From positions 1 through 64,000 of the forward strand of contig NZ_MBEQ01000003.1 in the NCBI RefSeq assembly GCF_001954135.1: a stretch of 64,000 bases of DNA, given 5' to 3'. Positions 51,410 through 60,998 of this stretch are shown piece by piece. Under the pieces are notes generated by a model. The model was not told where the DNA came from, did no database searches, and saw only the letters and a program-made list of their open reading frames with translations. Positions within the stretch are counted from its first letter, which is position 1. Each line of letters opens with the position of its first letter. Source of the DNA: Mycobacterium sp. GA-1841 (GTDB lineage: Bacteria > Actinomycetota > Actinomycetes > Mycobacteriales > Mycobacteriaceae). The translations under genes and the position numbers were made by a program.

Positions 51410-51533
51410 TGCCCACCCTCATCGACCGGGGCAGGTGTCGGGATTCCCGCCACACTGCCGAGTTTGAGCGATCGCCCAATAACTACACTCAGGCCATGTC
51501 TAGCAGCCGCCGCCGCGCGTGGTCAAGGGTGCG

Positions 51534-53072
51534 ATGAGCACCCCGAAAGCTCCCGCCGGCCTACTGCACGAGTTGATCTCGGCCGTCGCACGCACCGCAC
51601 CGGAGCGCGCAGCCGTCATCACCGACGGTGGAACTACCGCGACGTTCGCCGAGTTCGATCGTCAGATCCGCGGTGTCGCAGGCTGGGTGGCCGCTCGGAC
51701 GGCACCGGGCGACCGGGTGGCCGTGATCGCCGACAACAGCGCGGCCTACGCCCAGCTGTACTACGGGGTGCCGCGCAGCGGACGCGTGCTGACCTTGATC
51801 AATCAGCGACTCAACCCCGCCGAGCAGGCTGCTCAATTGCTCACCGCTGCGCCCAGCCTGGTGCTCGGCGACGACCGATATCTGTCGGCACTGGCGGGCA
51901 CGGCAACAGAGACCGAGCACACCGTGACGTTCGAGTCCGAACAGTGGCGGGCCGCACCGGCGGCCGATCTGCCCTGCCCCGATGCGGTGAGCCCCGACGA
52001 CCCGGCCTGGTTGTTGTTCACCAGCGGATCCACCGGAACACCGAAAGCTGTTGTGCACAGCCATCGTTCGATCCTCGCCGCGGTGCGGGGTTCGGTCGAG
52101 GGGCGCTCGGTGCCACCCGGCGGGGTGTACCTGCTGCCATTCCCGATGTGCCACATCGCGGGGTACAACATGTTGGTCCAGCATGCGGTCGCCGCCACGG
52201 TGGTGCTGTGCACCCAGTTCCGGCCCGACGGTTTCGCCCAGATGGTGCGCCGTCACGCGGTGAGCTCGTGTTCGTTGGCGCCGACCATGCTGCATTCCCT
52301 GCTCGGCCATCTCGAGCGCACCGGGACCGCGCTGCCGTCGCTCACCGCGATCGCCTATGGATCGGCGGCGATGCCGCTGGACCTGTTACGTCGTGCGATC
52401 GACACCCTCGGTGTCGACTTCCACCAGGGCTACGGGATGACCGAAACCGGCGGCAACGTCACGTTTCTCGGGCCGGACGACCATCGGGCCGGAGCGGATG
52501 GCCGCCCGGAGTTGCTGACCAGTGCCGGTTATCCGCATCGGGGCGTGGAGATCGGCATCGCCGACGCATCCGGTGGGCTCTCCCCCGTCGGGCAGATCGG
52601 TGAGATCCTGGTGCGCGGCACCCAGGTGACACCCGGGCACCGGTCCGAGGGCACGAGCACCGACGACGGTTGGCTGCGCACCGGCGACATGGGTCGCCTG
52701 GACGCCGACGGCAGACTGTTCGTGGTGGACCGGCTCAAGGACATCATCGTCACCGGCGGCGAGAACGTCTCCTCCCGCGAGGTCGAGGACGCCCTGTCCA
52801 GCCACCCAGGGGTCGACCAGGTGGCGGTGGTGGCGGTGCCCGACGACTACTGGGGCGAAGCGGTCTGTGCGGTGGTCGTCCCGGTATCGGGGCGTCGCCT
52901 GACCACCGAGGAGTTGACCGATCACGTACGTGGACAGCTTGCGGGGTTCAAGCGGCCGCGCATTGTGGTGTTCACCGACGCGCTCCCGCTGACCGGCAAC
53001 GGCAAGGTCGCCAAGGACCGGGTTCGCGCCCTCGCCCGGACCGCCGCGGAGGGCCGGGCCGCGCCACGTTAG
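51534..53072 (+). CDS. AMP-forming acyl-CoA ligase (FadD family)
   Basis: A 512-residue ligase, only distantly like the one at 48 kb. Motifs: LLFTSGSTGTPKAVVHSHRS, QGYGMTETGGNVTFLG, DGWLRTGDMGRLDADGR, VDRLKDIIVTGGENVSS and the C-terminal PLTGNGKVAKDR with the catalytic lysine. The ATG at 51534 has AAGGG at good spacing, five codons inside an open GTG at 51519. The divergent region with the P450 gene (51410-51533) has TAACTACACTC, a possible -10. Confidence 0.88.
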   Translation: MSTPKAPAGLLHELISAVARTAPERAAVITDGGTTATFAEFDRQIRGVAGWVAARTAPGDRVAVIADNSAAYAQLYYGVPRSGRVLTLINQRLNPAEQAAQLLTAAPSLVLGDDRYLSALAGTATETEHTVTFESEQWRAAPAADLPCPDAVSPDDPAWLLFTSGSTGTPKAVVHSHRSILAAVRGSVEGRSVPPGGVYLLPFPMCHIAGYNMLVQHAVAATVVLCTQFRPDGFAQMVRRHAVSSCSLAPTMLHSLLGHLERTGTALPSLTAIAYGSAAMPLDLLRRAIDTLGVDFHQGYGMTETGGNVTFLGPDDHRAGADGRPELLTSAGYPHRGVEIGIADASGGLSPVGQIGEILVRGTQVTPGHRSEGTSTDDGWLRTGDMGRLDADGRLFVVDRLKDIIVTGGENVSSREVEDALSSHPGVDQVAVVAVPDDYWGEAVCAVVVPVSGRRLTTEELTDHVRGQLAGFKRPRIVVFTDALPLTGNGKVAKDRVRALARTAAEGRAAPR

Positions 53073-53084
53073 TGGGTGTCCGGG

Positions 53085-53891
53085 TTACGAGGCCTCCGCC
53101 GCCGCCCGGTTGATCAGGTTGCGGATCGCGGCGTCGGATTTGAGCACCACCTGCGCCCGGTCCGGCGCACTGTTCAGCTCCGCGCGCTTGGCGTTGCCCC
53201 CGGCAATGTGAACCGGCCCGTCACCGAGATGGTCCAGGCCTTCACGGGCGACGTCGGCCGGATCGTTGATGAGCATGCCCGGCGCCTCGAAGTTCAGGCC
53301 GGCACGCTGCAACGCCGGCGTGCGCGTCACGCCGAGCACGAGTTCCAACACGTCGACGTTGTACTCGCGTAACTCCAGCCAGAGGCTTTCGGCGAACAAG
53401 CGGCCGTAGGCCTTCACCCCGCCGTACACCGTGTGGCGCATCGAGCCGGCATATCCGGCCAGTGACCCCACCAGCAGGATGCCGCCGCGGCCGCGCGCGA
53501 CCATCGGCCGCCCGAAGTGTTGGACCAGCTCCATCATCCGGGTGACGTTGAGGTCGACGACCTTCTGGAAATCGGCCAGCGGTGCGTCGAGAAATCGTTC
53601 GCTGCACGTGTTGGCGCCGGCGTTGTAGATCAACAACCCCACCTCCAGGTCGGCGGTGGCCTCGGCGATCTGCGTGGTCGATGCGGCGTCCACCAGGTCG
53701 ACGGCCAACGTGCGCACCTGCGCGCCCAGCTCCCGGCAGCGTTGTGCGGTGGCCTCCAGCGGCGCGGGTTTGCGTGCCAGCAGTACCAGGTTGAATCCGT
53801 CCTCGGCGAGCATGCGGGCGAACTCCGCGCCCACCCCCTCCGAGCCGCCGGCGATCACGGCCCACGGCCCATATTTGGCAAGGTCGGTCAT
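53085..53891 (-). CDS. Short-chain dehydrogenase/reductase
   Basis: A 268-residue SDR. The cofactor motif is varied to AGGSEGVGAEFARML; NAGAN is the structural motif; the active site uses Ser in GSLAGYAGS with YGGVK (Tyr and Lys). It starts at the ATG at 53889-53891; the longer frame to 54356 runs antisense to the MFS gene. It lies between the ligase gene and the MFS gene. Probably oxidises a hydroxyl on the cluster's lipophilic substrate. Confidence 0.87.
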   Translation of the reverse strand: MTDLAKYGPWAVIAGGSEGVGAEFARMLAEDGFNLVLLARKPAPLEATAQRCRELGAQVRTLAVDLVDAASTTQIAEATADLEVGLLIYNAGANTCSERFLDAPLADFQKVVDLNVTRMMELVQHFGRPMVARGRGGILLVGSLAGYAGSMRHTVYGGVKAYGRLFAESLWLELREYNVDVLELVLGVTRTPALQRAGLNFEAPGMLINDPADVAREGLDHLGDGPVHIAGGNAKRAELNSAPDRAQVVLKSDAAIRNLINRAAAEAS

Positions 53892-53975
53892 TCTTCGGAT
53901 GCTATCTTTGGCCGCCGACCCGCCCCGTGGTCGGGCCGCGAGGAGGCGATCATCGGCACGTCCGCACTGACCAGT

Positions 53976-55277
53976 GTGTCGCCGGGGCTCGCAGACGTGC
54001 ACGGACCGCGGCGGGCGTGGGCGGCGGTGGCCCTGCTGACGCTCGTCGGAACCCTCAATTACGTCGACCGGTTCCTGCCCTCGGTGTTGGCCGAGCCGAT
54101 CAAGCATGACCTGGCCCTGTCCGACACGGCCATCGGCGTGATCAACGGGTTCGGTTTCCTGATCGTGTACGCGGTGCTCGGTATCGCGGTGGCCCGGGTC
54201 GCCGATCGCGGCGCCTTCGGCGCGGTCATCGCCGCCTGTCTGACCCTCTGGGGCGGTATGACCATGCTCGGCGGAGCCGTCCAATCCGGATTTCAACTGG
54301 CCCTCACCCGGGTGGGCGTCGCGGTGGGCGAGGCCGGCAGTACCCCGGCCGCGCACGCCTATGTGGCCCGCAACTTCGCCCCCGAGCGCCGCGCGGCCCC
54401 GCTGGCGGTCATCACCTTCGCGATTCCGCTGGCCAGCGGGGCCAGCCTGATCGGCGGCGGTCTGTTGGCCGAAAATCTGGGTTGGCGAACGGCATTCGTG
54501 GTGATGGGCGCATGCAGCGTGGCGTTCGCACCCCTGGTGCTCTTGATGGTCGGGACCCGTCAGTCGTTACCGACGCCGCCGCCGCGACAACCGGGCACGC
54601 CGGTCCGCTGGTGGGATCTGCTCCGCAAACCCAGCTTTCTGGCCGTCGTCGGCGGCACCGCATGCATCTCCGCCGCCGGTTACTCGCTGACCACGTTCTC
54701 CCCGGCCTTCCTGATGCGCACCCGGTCGATGTCGCTCAGCGAGGTCGGCTGGGAATACGGCCTGGCCACCGGAGGAGCCGGAGTCCTGGGCCTGTTGATC
54801 GTGGGCCGCCTGGCCGATCGGCTCGCGGTGCGCGACGCCCGCTGGCTGCTGTGGATCGTGGTGGCGACCACGGCCCTGCTGTTGCCCGCCTCGGTGTTGG
54901 CATTCACCGTGGAAAGCCGTGCGGCGTGTGTCTGGTTCCTGGCGCTCAGCTATGTCATCGGCACCGCGTACCTGGCCCCGTCGATCGCCGCCATCCACCG
55001 ACTGGTACCGCACGAACATCGGGCCACCGCGTCAGCGATCTTCTTGTTTTTCAACGCCGTTCTCGGGTCCGTCGGTCCGTTCGTGACCGGCGTGATCAGC
55101 GACGCGCTGACCGCCGACCTGGGCGTGCAGGCGCTGGGCCGGGCACTGCTGATCCTGGTACCGGCCCTGCAACTGCTGGCCATGGGTTGCTACTTCGCTG
55201 CAGCCCGCTGGTACCGCCGCGACATCGTGGAGACCGCGGTTGAGTCCGACATCAGCGTTTCTTCTTCGGATCGATGA
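53976..55277 (+). CDS. MFS transporter, spinster-like
   Basis: A 433-residue 12-helix transporter. Hallmarks are LTLVGTLNYVDRFLPSVLAE in helix 1 and VGVAVGEAGSTPAAHAYVAR, typical of spinster-like and anion:cation symporters. The GTG at 53976 is the nearest usual start. A strong GAGGAGG at 53940-53946 however sits before in-frame ATC codons at 53949 and 53952, about 10 codons upstream, with no ATG, GTG or TTG there, so the true start is unclear. It probably imports the cluster's substrate. Confidence 0.8.
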   Translation: MSPGLADVHGPRRAWAAVALLTLVGTLNYVDRFLPSVLAEPIKHDLALSDTAIGVINGFGFLIVYAVLGIAVARVADRGAFGAVIAACLTLWGGMTMLGGAVQSGFQLALTRVGVAVGEAGSTPAAHAYVARNFAPERRAAPLAVITFAIPLASGASLIGGGLLAENLGWRTAFVVMGACSVAFAPLVLLMVGTRQSLPTPPPRQPGTPVRWWDLLRKPSFLAVVGGTACISAAGYSLTTFSPAFLMRTRSMSLSEVGWEYGLATGGAGVLGLLIVGRLADRLAVRDARWLLWIVVATTALLLPASVLAFTVESRAACVWFLALSYVIGTAYLAPSIAAIHRLVPHEHRATASAIFLFFNAVLGSVGPFVTGVISDALTADLGVQALGRALLILVPALQLLAMGCYFAAARWYRRDIVETAVESDISVSSSDR

Positions 55278-55408
55278 TCTCCGGCGGTCCGTCGGGGTGC
55301 AGCGCACCCGCCCTCGCTCACCCAGTCGTTGATCTCGGCGGCGTCTTCCGGGCTGACCGGCCGGCGCCTACTGAAGAGGGATTTCACCTTCCTCGTGAGC
55401 TTCGACAT
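55252..55408 (-). pseudogene. Small conserved basic protein, apparently frameshifted
   Basis: The ATG at 55406-55408 opens MSKLTRKVKSLFSRRR then PVSPEDAAEINDWVSEGG. In the frame as given it runs on to 55190 as Arg-rich nonsense antisense to the MFS gene. If one base of the GGG run (55307-55309 on the plus strand) is removed, it reads ALHPDGPPEIIDPKKKR and stops at 55252, a sensible 51-residue product. I infer a single-base insertion or sequencing error. AGGA precedes the start. The gene's 3' end overlaps the MFS gene's 3' end. Function unknown. Confidence 0.45.
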
Positions 55409-55603
55409 CTATCGATCCTAGGTGCGCGGGCCGAATGATCGTGCGCTTCCCGTCAAACAGCTTGGCAGCAGCAGACTTTCATGCGACCGGGACAGTGGTC
55501 GATGTCGGTGTGCCCGGGCCTCTGCGTCGATTTGCGCCAACTGGGTACCTCACGGGCTGCACGCCGCGATAATCAGCAGTACCCGAGTTCAGGAGCGAGA
55601 GCC

Positions 55604-57886
55604 ATGGCCACCATCGAAGCCAACGCACAGACCGACTCGTCATTCGAGAACGATGTCGCGACCACCCAGGCCTATTTCGACAGCCCTCGATTCGAGGGCA
55701 TCATCCGCCTCTACTCCGCCCGTCAGGTTGCCGAGCAGCGCGGCACCATCCCGTCGGACTATCCGGTGGCCCGCGAAGCCGCCACGGCGTTCTACCCCTA
55801 CCTGCGCGAACTGTTCGCGCAGAAGAAGAGCATCACCACATTCGGGCCGTACTCGCCGGGCCAGGCGGTGGTGATGAAACGGATGGGCATCGGCGGGATC
55901 TACCTCGGTGGCTGGGCGACCTCCGCCAAAGGGTCGATCAGCGAGGACCCGGGCCCCGACCTGGCCAGCTATCCGCTGAGCCAGGTGCCCGACGAGGCGG
56001 CCGGGCTGGTGCGGGCGCTGCTGACCGCCGACCGCAACCAACAGTATCTGCGGCTGCGGATGACGCCGGAACAACAGGCCGCGACGCCGGCGGTCGACTA
56101 CCGGCCGTTCATCATCGCCGACGCCGACACCGGTCACGGTGGCGATCCGCATGTCCGCAACCTGATCCGGCGGTTCGTGGAGTCCGGGGTGCCCGGTTAT
56201 CACATCGAGGATCAGCGTCCGGGCACCAAGAAGTGCGGCCACCAGGGCGGCAAGGTGCTGGTGCCGTCGGACGAGCAGATCAAACGGCTCAACACCGCCC
56301 GGTTCCAGCTCGACATCATGCGCGTGCCGGGCATCATCGTCGCGCGCACCGACGCCGAGGCCGCCAACCTGATCGACAGCCGCGCCGACGAGCGCGACCA
56401 GCCGTTCCTGCTGGGAGCGACGAACCTGTCGGTTCCCACCTACAAGTCGTGTTTCCTGGCGATGGTGCGCCGGTTCTACAACCAAGGGGTCACCGAGCTC
56501 AACGGACACCTGCTCTACGCGCTTCCCGAGGGTGAATACGCGACCGCTGAGGCCTGGCTGGAAAACCAGGGCATCGCCAGTGCGATCGACGACGCCGCCA
56601 AGAGCCACCGTTCCGGCGACTCGGTGGATGCCCTGTACGACAAGGTCGAGTCGGCGTTCGTCGATGCGTGGCAGAACGACGCCGGCCTGAACACTTACGG
56701 TGAGGCGGTCGCCGAGCTGCTGGAGTTCCGGGAACGCGACGGTGAGCCCGCCGACATGAGCGCGGCCGACTGGCGCACCTTTGCCACCCGGGCTTCGCTG
56801 TACACCGCCCAACAGAAGGCGCGTGAGCTCGGCGTCGACGTGGCGTGGGACTGTGAGCGGGTCAAGACGCCGGAGGGCTACTACCAGGTGCGCGGCGGCA
56901 TCCCGTATGCCATCGCGAAGTCGTTGGCCGCCGCGCCGTTCGCCGACATCCTGTGGATGGAGACCAAGACCGCAGATCTGGCCGATGCCAAGCAGTTCGC
57001 CGATGCCATCCACGCCGAGTTCCCCGATCAGATGCTGGCCTACAACCTCTCGCCGTCGTTCAACTGGGATACCACCGGCATGACCGACGACGAGATGCGG
57101 GCGTTCCCACAGGAACTCGCCAAGATGGGCTTCGTCTTCAACTTCATCACCTACGGCGGCCATCAGGTTGACGGGGTCGCCTGCGAGGAGTTCGCCACCT
57201 CCCTGCAGCAGGAGGGCATGCTGGCGCTGGCCCGCCTGCAACGCAAGATGCGGCTCGTCGAATCTCCTTACCGCACACCGCAAACATTGGTCGGCGGCCC
57301 GCGCAGCGACGCCGCGCTGGCGGCCTCCTCGGGCCGGACGGCGACCACCAAGGCCATGGGTAAGGGCTCGACACAGCATCAACACCTGGTGCAGACCGAG
57401 GTGCCCAAGAAATTGCTCGAGGAATGGCTGGCGCTGTGGAGCGATCACTACAAGCTCGGTGAGAACCTGCGGGTGCAGCTGCGTCCCCGGCGGGCCGGCT
57501 CCGATGTGCTGGATCTCGGTATCTACGGCGACGGTGACGAGCCGCTCGCCAACGTCGTCGTCGACCCGATCAAGGATCGGCACGGCCGCAACATCCTCAC
57601 GGTGCGCGATCAGAACACCTTCGCCGAGAAGCTGCGCAAGAAGCGTCTGATGGACCTGATCCATGTCTGGCTGATCCACCGGTTCAAGCCGGAGATCGTG
57701 TACTACGTGACGCCGACGGAAGACAACGTCTACCAGACCGAGAAGATGAAGGCGCACGGCATCTTCAGCGATGTGTACCAGGAGGTCGGCGAGATCATCG
57801 TGGCCGATGTGAACCAGGCCCGCATCGACGAACTGCTGGCCCCCGACCGTGAGGCACTGGGCCGGCTGATCCGCAAGGAGGACTGA
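55604..57886 (+). CDS. aceA: Isocitrate lyase 2 (long form)
   Basis: Cleaves isocitrate to glyoxylate and succinate, and in mycobacteria also 2-methylisocitrate. The 760-residue protein is the long Icl2 form: catalytic KKCGH with C211, the barrel motifs [15 protein letters not shown] and [14 protein letters not shown], and a C-terminal acetyltransferase-like domain of about 150 residues that in Icl2 senses acetyl-CoA and activates the enzyme. In M. tuberculosis H37Rv this gene is split (Rv1915/Rv1916); here it is intact. ATG at 55604 follows AGGAGCGAGAGCC. Upstream 55409-55603 has only promoter-like sequence. Confidence 0.95.
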   Translation: MATIEANAQTDSSFENDVATTQAYFDSPRFEGIIRLYSARQVAEQRGTIPSDYPVAREAATAFYPYLRELFAQKKSITTFGPYSPGQAVVMKRMGIGGIYLGGWATSAKGSISEDPGPDLASYPLSQVPDEAAGLVRALLTADRNQQYLRLRMTPEQQAATPAVDYRPFIIADADTGHGGDPHVRNLIRRFVESGVPGYHIEDQRPGTKKCGHQGGKVLVPSDEQIKRLNTARFQLDIMRVPGIIVARTDAEAANLIDSRADERDQPFLLGATNLSVPTYKSCFLAMVRRFYNQGVTELNGHLLYALPEGEYATAEAWLENQGIASAIDDAAKSHRSGDSVDALYDKVESAFVDAWQNDAGLNTYGEAVAELLEFRERDGEPADMSAADWRTFATRASLYTAQQKARELGVDVAWDCERVKTPEGYYQVRGGIPYAIAKSLAAAPFADILWMETKTADLADAKQFADAIHAEFPDQMLAYNLSPSFNWDTTGMTDDEMRAFPQELAKMGFVFNFITYGGHQVDGVACEEFATSLQQEGMLALARLQRKMRLVESPYRTPQTLVGGPRSDAALAASSGRTATTKAMGKGSTQHQHLVQTEVPKKLLEEWLALWSDHYKLGENLRVQLRPRRAGSDVLDLGIYGDGDEPLANVVVDPIKDRHGRNILTVRDQNTFAEKLRKKRLMDLIHVWLIHRFKPEIVYYVTPTEDNVYQTEKMKAHGIFSDVYQEVGEIIVADVNQARIDELLAPDREALGRLIRKED

Positions 57887-57988
57887 GGGTTTCGCCGCGC
57901 GGCAGCTAGGCGGACATGGAAAAGAGCAGTTGCATCACCACCACGCTCGTGGCACGTTGCAGGCTGGCTTCCAGGGTGCGATGACCGG

Positions 57989-59281
57989 TCAGCCAGGCCC
58001 GGCACTCACCCGCGCAGCCGCCGCCGCGAGGACAAAACCGACCATCGCGGACCAGCCCAACATTCCGTCGAGTCCGTTCTTGGCCATCAAGGTCAGCGCC
58101 GCACCGGCCACGCACAGCAACACACCGGTCAGCACCGATCGAGCACCGGTGACCGCGAACCCGCTGTCCCACCACGGCAGTGGCCGGTGTTCCAGCGGGG
58201 AGAGCAGCCGAAAGGCCACGGCCATCAGCGCCGCGAAAACCACGGCCCGCAAGACCAGGTGAGGCCAAAAGCCTGCGGCATGTGGATCGAAGGCGTCCAG
58301 GCCGAGGGCGTGGAGTCCGAACGTGGCGACAGCGATCACCGGAATGTGCCACAGGTACAGGGTCATCGCTCCCCCGTTACCCGCGGCCACCGCGCGCCAG
58401 ACCCGTGGGCGCTCCGCCCAGCGCCGGATCGGCCCCGCCGCTGCCACGAAAAGGCATGACAGCCAAGTGCAGTGCAGCGCCAGCAGCAGTGTCGGCGGCG
58501 ATACGTTGGACACCCGTTCGGTGCCGGTGACCACCAGGGAGACGTCGTAAATACCGGTGAGCGCGGTGATTACCTGCCCGACGAACGCGACGACCGCGAT
58601 CGCCAGCGCCCGGCGCGCCGAGATCAGATGCCGTGCATAGGCCACCCCGATCACCATCGGGATGAGCCATACGATGAGCAGATTGACCGTGCCGGCCTCC
58701 GGTGCGCCGACGGCAAAACGCACGGCATCGACCCCTGCGGAGGCGGCGATCAACCCGGCCACCACCAACGCCAGCGTTCGGCCACTGTCCAGCCGCATCA
58801 GCGCCGGGACGAAGGCGAGCACCACGAGGTAGACACCGAGAAACCACAGGAGGGCCACGCATTCCCGCCCGAGTGCCGCGGCCGACTCCGCTCCCAGCGC
58901 GGCCCGCACCGCGAGCAAGGCGACCGTCCAGACCGCGAGATACCAGAACACCGGCCGGCACAACCGTTGCGCGCGAGCGAGCAGCCAGGCGCCCCAGCTT
59001 CTGCCCGGACGCCAGCTGTAGGCGCCGGCCGCGCCACCGGCCAGGAAAAACAGGGGCATCACCTGCAGTAGCCAGGTGATCGGCGCCAACTCGGGCAGTG
59101 CACCGAGAATGTTGCCGACCCGGACGCCCCTGGAGTCGATCGTGGCCAACAGCAGCGCGCAGTGCCCGAACATCACCACCAGCAGGGCACCCAGGCGGGC
59201 CACGTCCACGGCGCGGTCACGGTCGGGTTTGCTGTCGTGGGCGACGGCGGCCGGGGACGACACAGCCTCGTGGGTCGGCAC
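57989..59281 (-). CDS. Integral membrane acyltransferase (acyltransferase-3/OafA family)
   Basis: A 430-residue protein with about ten helices. The family's catalytic His lies in the first helix region (ARLGALLVVMFGHCALLLAT), and LFFLAGGAAGAYSWRPGRSW is the second landmark; late motif MTLYLWHIPVIAVATF. Such enzymes O-acylate sugars or lipids of the envelope. GTG start at 59279-59281 with GGGGGA. The 102 bases between icl2 and this stop hold no gene. Confidence 0.8.
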   Translation of the reverse strand: MPTHEAVSSPAAVAHDSKPDRDRAVDVARLGALLVVMFGHCALLLATIDSRGVRVGNILGALPELAPITWLLQVMPLFFLAGGAAGAYSWRPGRSWGAWLLARAQRLCRPVFWYLAVWTVALLAVRAALGAESAAALGRECVALLWFLGVYLVVLAFVPALMRLDSGRTLALVVAGLIAASAGVDAVRFAVGAPEAGTVNLLIVWLIPMVIGVAYARHLISARRALAIAVVAFVGQVITALTGIYDVSLVVTGTERVSNVSPPTLLLALHCTWLSCLFVAAAGPIRRWAERPRVWRAVAAGNGGAMTLYLWHIPVIAVATFGLHALGLDAFDPHAAGFWPHLVLRAVVFAALMAVAFRLLSPLEHRPLPWWDSGFAVTGARSVLTGVLLCVAGAALTLMAKNGLDGMLGWSAMVGFVLAAAAARVSAGPG

Positions 59282-59325
59282 GTCCCCCAGTCTGCCCGTC
59301 GCGACGACCGCCGGGATGGGTAGTA

Positions 59326-60849
59326 CTACGTGTCTGCGGTGTCTGCGGTGGCTGCGGTGTCTGCGAATCGACAGATCCGTTGCGCTGCGGCCACGGATTC
59401 CGCCAACGGCCGACTGGTGTCGATCACATGGCCGTCGGCTCCCTGCGCATCCCGCTCGGCCAGAGCTGCCGCGATCTGCGGGGTGGCATCAGAAGTGGTC
59501 GTGGTTCGGGTTCTGATCCGCTCAGAAGCCCGGTCCAGAGACACCGAACACGTGAGTTGCACTGCCGGCACCGACATCTGGGTGGCCAGGTGGTGGGCCC
59601 GGCTGCGTTGATCCGGATCGCGCCACGTCCCGTCGAGGATCACCGAAACACCTTGGGCCAGCTGCCGGCGGGCGCGTTGCAGGACTTCGTCATAGACCGC
59701 AGTGACGTTCTCCGGCGCGTACAGACCGGCATCCAGGCTGCCCGGCTCACCCTCGATCACGCGCGCATCCACGAGTTCGCGACGCACATCGTCGGTCGAC
59801 ACGACGTGTGCCCCCAGGTGAGGCGCCAAGGCGTGCGCCAGGGTGCTCTTTCCGGTGCCGGGTCCGCCACCGACGATGATCAATTGGACAGCGCCGGACC
59901 GCAGGTGTTTCCGCGCCAGCTCAAGATGCCGACGGGCGGCCTCGGCGGCCTCGGGTCGACCTTGCTCGGCACGAACGCATTCGACTTTCGCGCGGACCCC
60001 GGCCCGGTAGGCGATGTAGAAATCCACCAGCGAACGAGGAGCCGGATCCGCGGCATACCGCCGGTAGTGGTCGAGGAAAAGCTCGGCCAGATCGGCACGA
60101 CCGAGGAACTCGAGGTCCATCGCCAGAAAAGCGGCGTCGTCGATGCCGTCGACATACCGCAGCGTGTCGTCGAATTCGAGGCAGTCCAGGATCGCGGGTC
60201 CCGACGGCGGACAGAAGATGTCGTCGGTGAGCAGGTCGGCGTGCCCGTCGATGATGCGCCCCTGTGCGATCCGCGTGTGGAACAGGTCGGCGCGTCCGGC
60301 GACGTACCGTTCGACAAGGAGTCGGATTTCTCGGACGGAATCGGAATCGGTCCCCGGAAAGCGTTGCAGCTCATCGAGATTCTGACACCAACGCGCCAAG
60401 ACCGCCCGGGCGGTCCCCTGTTCGTCGATCGTGGGGCCGCGCTCGGCGTCACGGTGGAAGTCGGCCAGGATTCGGGCGATCGCGTCCAGCCAGTGATCCA
60501 CCTCTGCACCGGCGGCGACCAAACACGACAACCGGAGGGCGTCGGCGTACCGCCGCATCACCACCACCGGCTCCGCGGTGTCCCCGTCGGCGCTGACGAG
60601 GTGAGCCACCCCCAGATAGCTGTCGGGCGCGAGCCGACTGTTCAACGCAACCTCGTGGCGACAGGCGGCTTCTCGTTGCTCGGGCGCGGAGAAGTCGAGG
60701 AAATCGGTGACGATCGGCTTCTTGGCCTTGTACGCACTGCCCCCGAGAAGGACCACGACGCCGGTATGGGTCTCGTGAACCTGTGCATCAAGATTTCCGG
60801 CGATCGCCCATGGCTCTGGGGCGCCATCGGCGGCTGATTTGTCGCTCAT
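59326..60849 (-). CDS. Two-domain APH-like/P-loop kinase (Rv2004c ortholog)
   Basis: A 507-residue protein starting at the ATG at 60847-60849. The N-terminal domain (about 1-310) is aminoglycoside-phosphotransferase-like, with GHADLLTDDIF as the catalytic-loop equivalent and ILDCLEFDD as the metal-binding stretch. A C-terminal P-loop kinase domain has GGGPGTGKSTLAHAL with K334, like gluconate kinases. The M. tuberculosis relative Rv2004c belongs to the hypoxia DosR regulon, and a DosR-like palindrome lies 35-54 bases upstream here. Substrate unknown. Confidence 0.83.
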   Translation of the reverse strand: MSDKSAADGAPEPWAIAGNLDAQVHETHTGVVVLLGGSAYKAKKPIVTDFLDFSAPEQREAACRHEVALNSRLAPDSYLGVAHLVSADGDTAEPVVVMRRYADALRLSCLVAAGAEVDHWLDAIARILADFHRDAERGPTIDEQGTARAVLARWCQNLDELQRFPGTDSDSVREIRLLVERYVAGRADLFHTRIAQGRIIDGHADLLTDDIFCPPSGPAILDCLEFDDTLRYVDGIDDAAFLAMDLEFLGRADLAELFLDHYRRYAADPAPRSLVDFYIAYRAGVRAKVECVRAEQGRPEAAEAARRHLELARKHLRSGAVQLIIVGGGPGTGKSTLAHALAPHLGAHVVSTDDVRRELVDARVIEGEPGSLDAGLYAPENVTAVYDEVLQRARRQLAQGVSVILDGTWRDPDQRSRAHHLATQMSVPAVQLTCSVSLDRASERIRTRTTTTSDATPQIAAALAERDAQGADGHVIDTSRPLAESVAAAQRICRFADTAATADTADT

Positions 60850-60883
60850 ATGTATCCATGGTGCAGACATGTGTGGGCGGTCG

Positions 60884-60903
60884 CCAGGGTCCTTGGACCC
60901 GAA
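60884..60903 (-). promoter_or_regulatory. DosR-like box upstream of the Rv2004c-type gene
   Basis: Read on the minus strand, TTCGGGTCCAAGGACCCTGG matches the DosR consensus TTSGGGACTWWAGTCCCSAA at 13 of 20 positions and has a perfect GGGTCC/GGACCC core. It lies at the usual distance from the ATG at 60849. The half-sites deviate in the two inner positions, so binding is plausible but not certain. Confidence 0.45.
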
Positions 60904-60998
60904 CTCGGAGCCCTGCGATTTCCGGGGCGTCCGCAAATGTCGACGACCTGTTTGCCGAGATTGCTGTGTGGTGTCCACAACCGCAGTAGATTGCTGCC

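Noticed and set aside
51431..51458. Imperfect inverted repeat CGGGATTCCCG between the P450 and ligase genes
   Set aside because: Only five-base arms match cleanly; too short to call an operator in GC-rich DNA.
55640..57757. A 705-codon minus-strand frame under the isocitrate lyase gene
   Set aside because: Antisense shadow of a highly expressed, strongly codon-biased gene; no family resemblance.
57906..58352. Alternative C-terminal frame after the membrane acyltransferase (ending in QLLFSMSA)
   Set aside because: Considered as a possible third frameshift, but the acyltransferase ends sensibly at 57989 and no homopolymer junction explains a shift.
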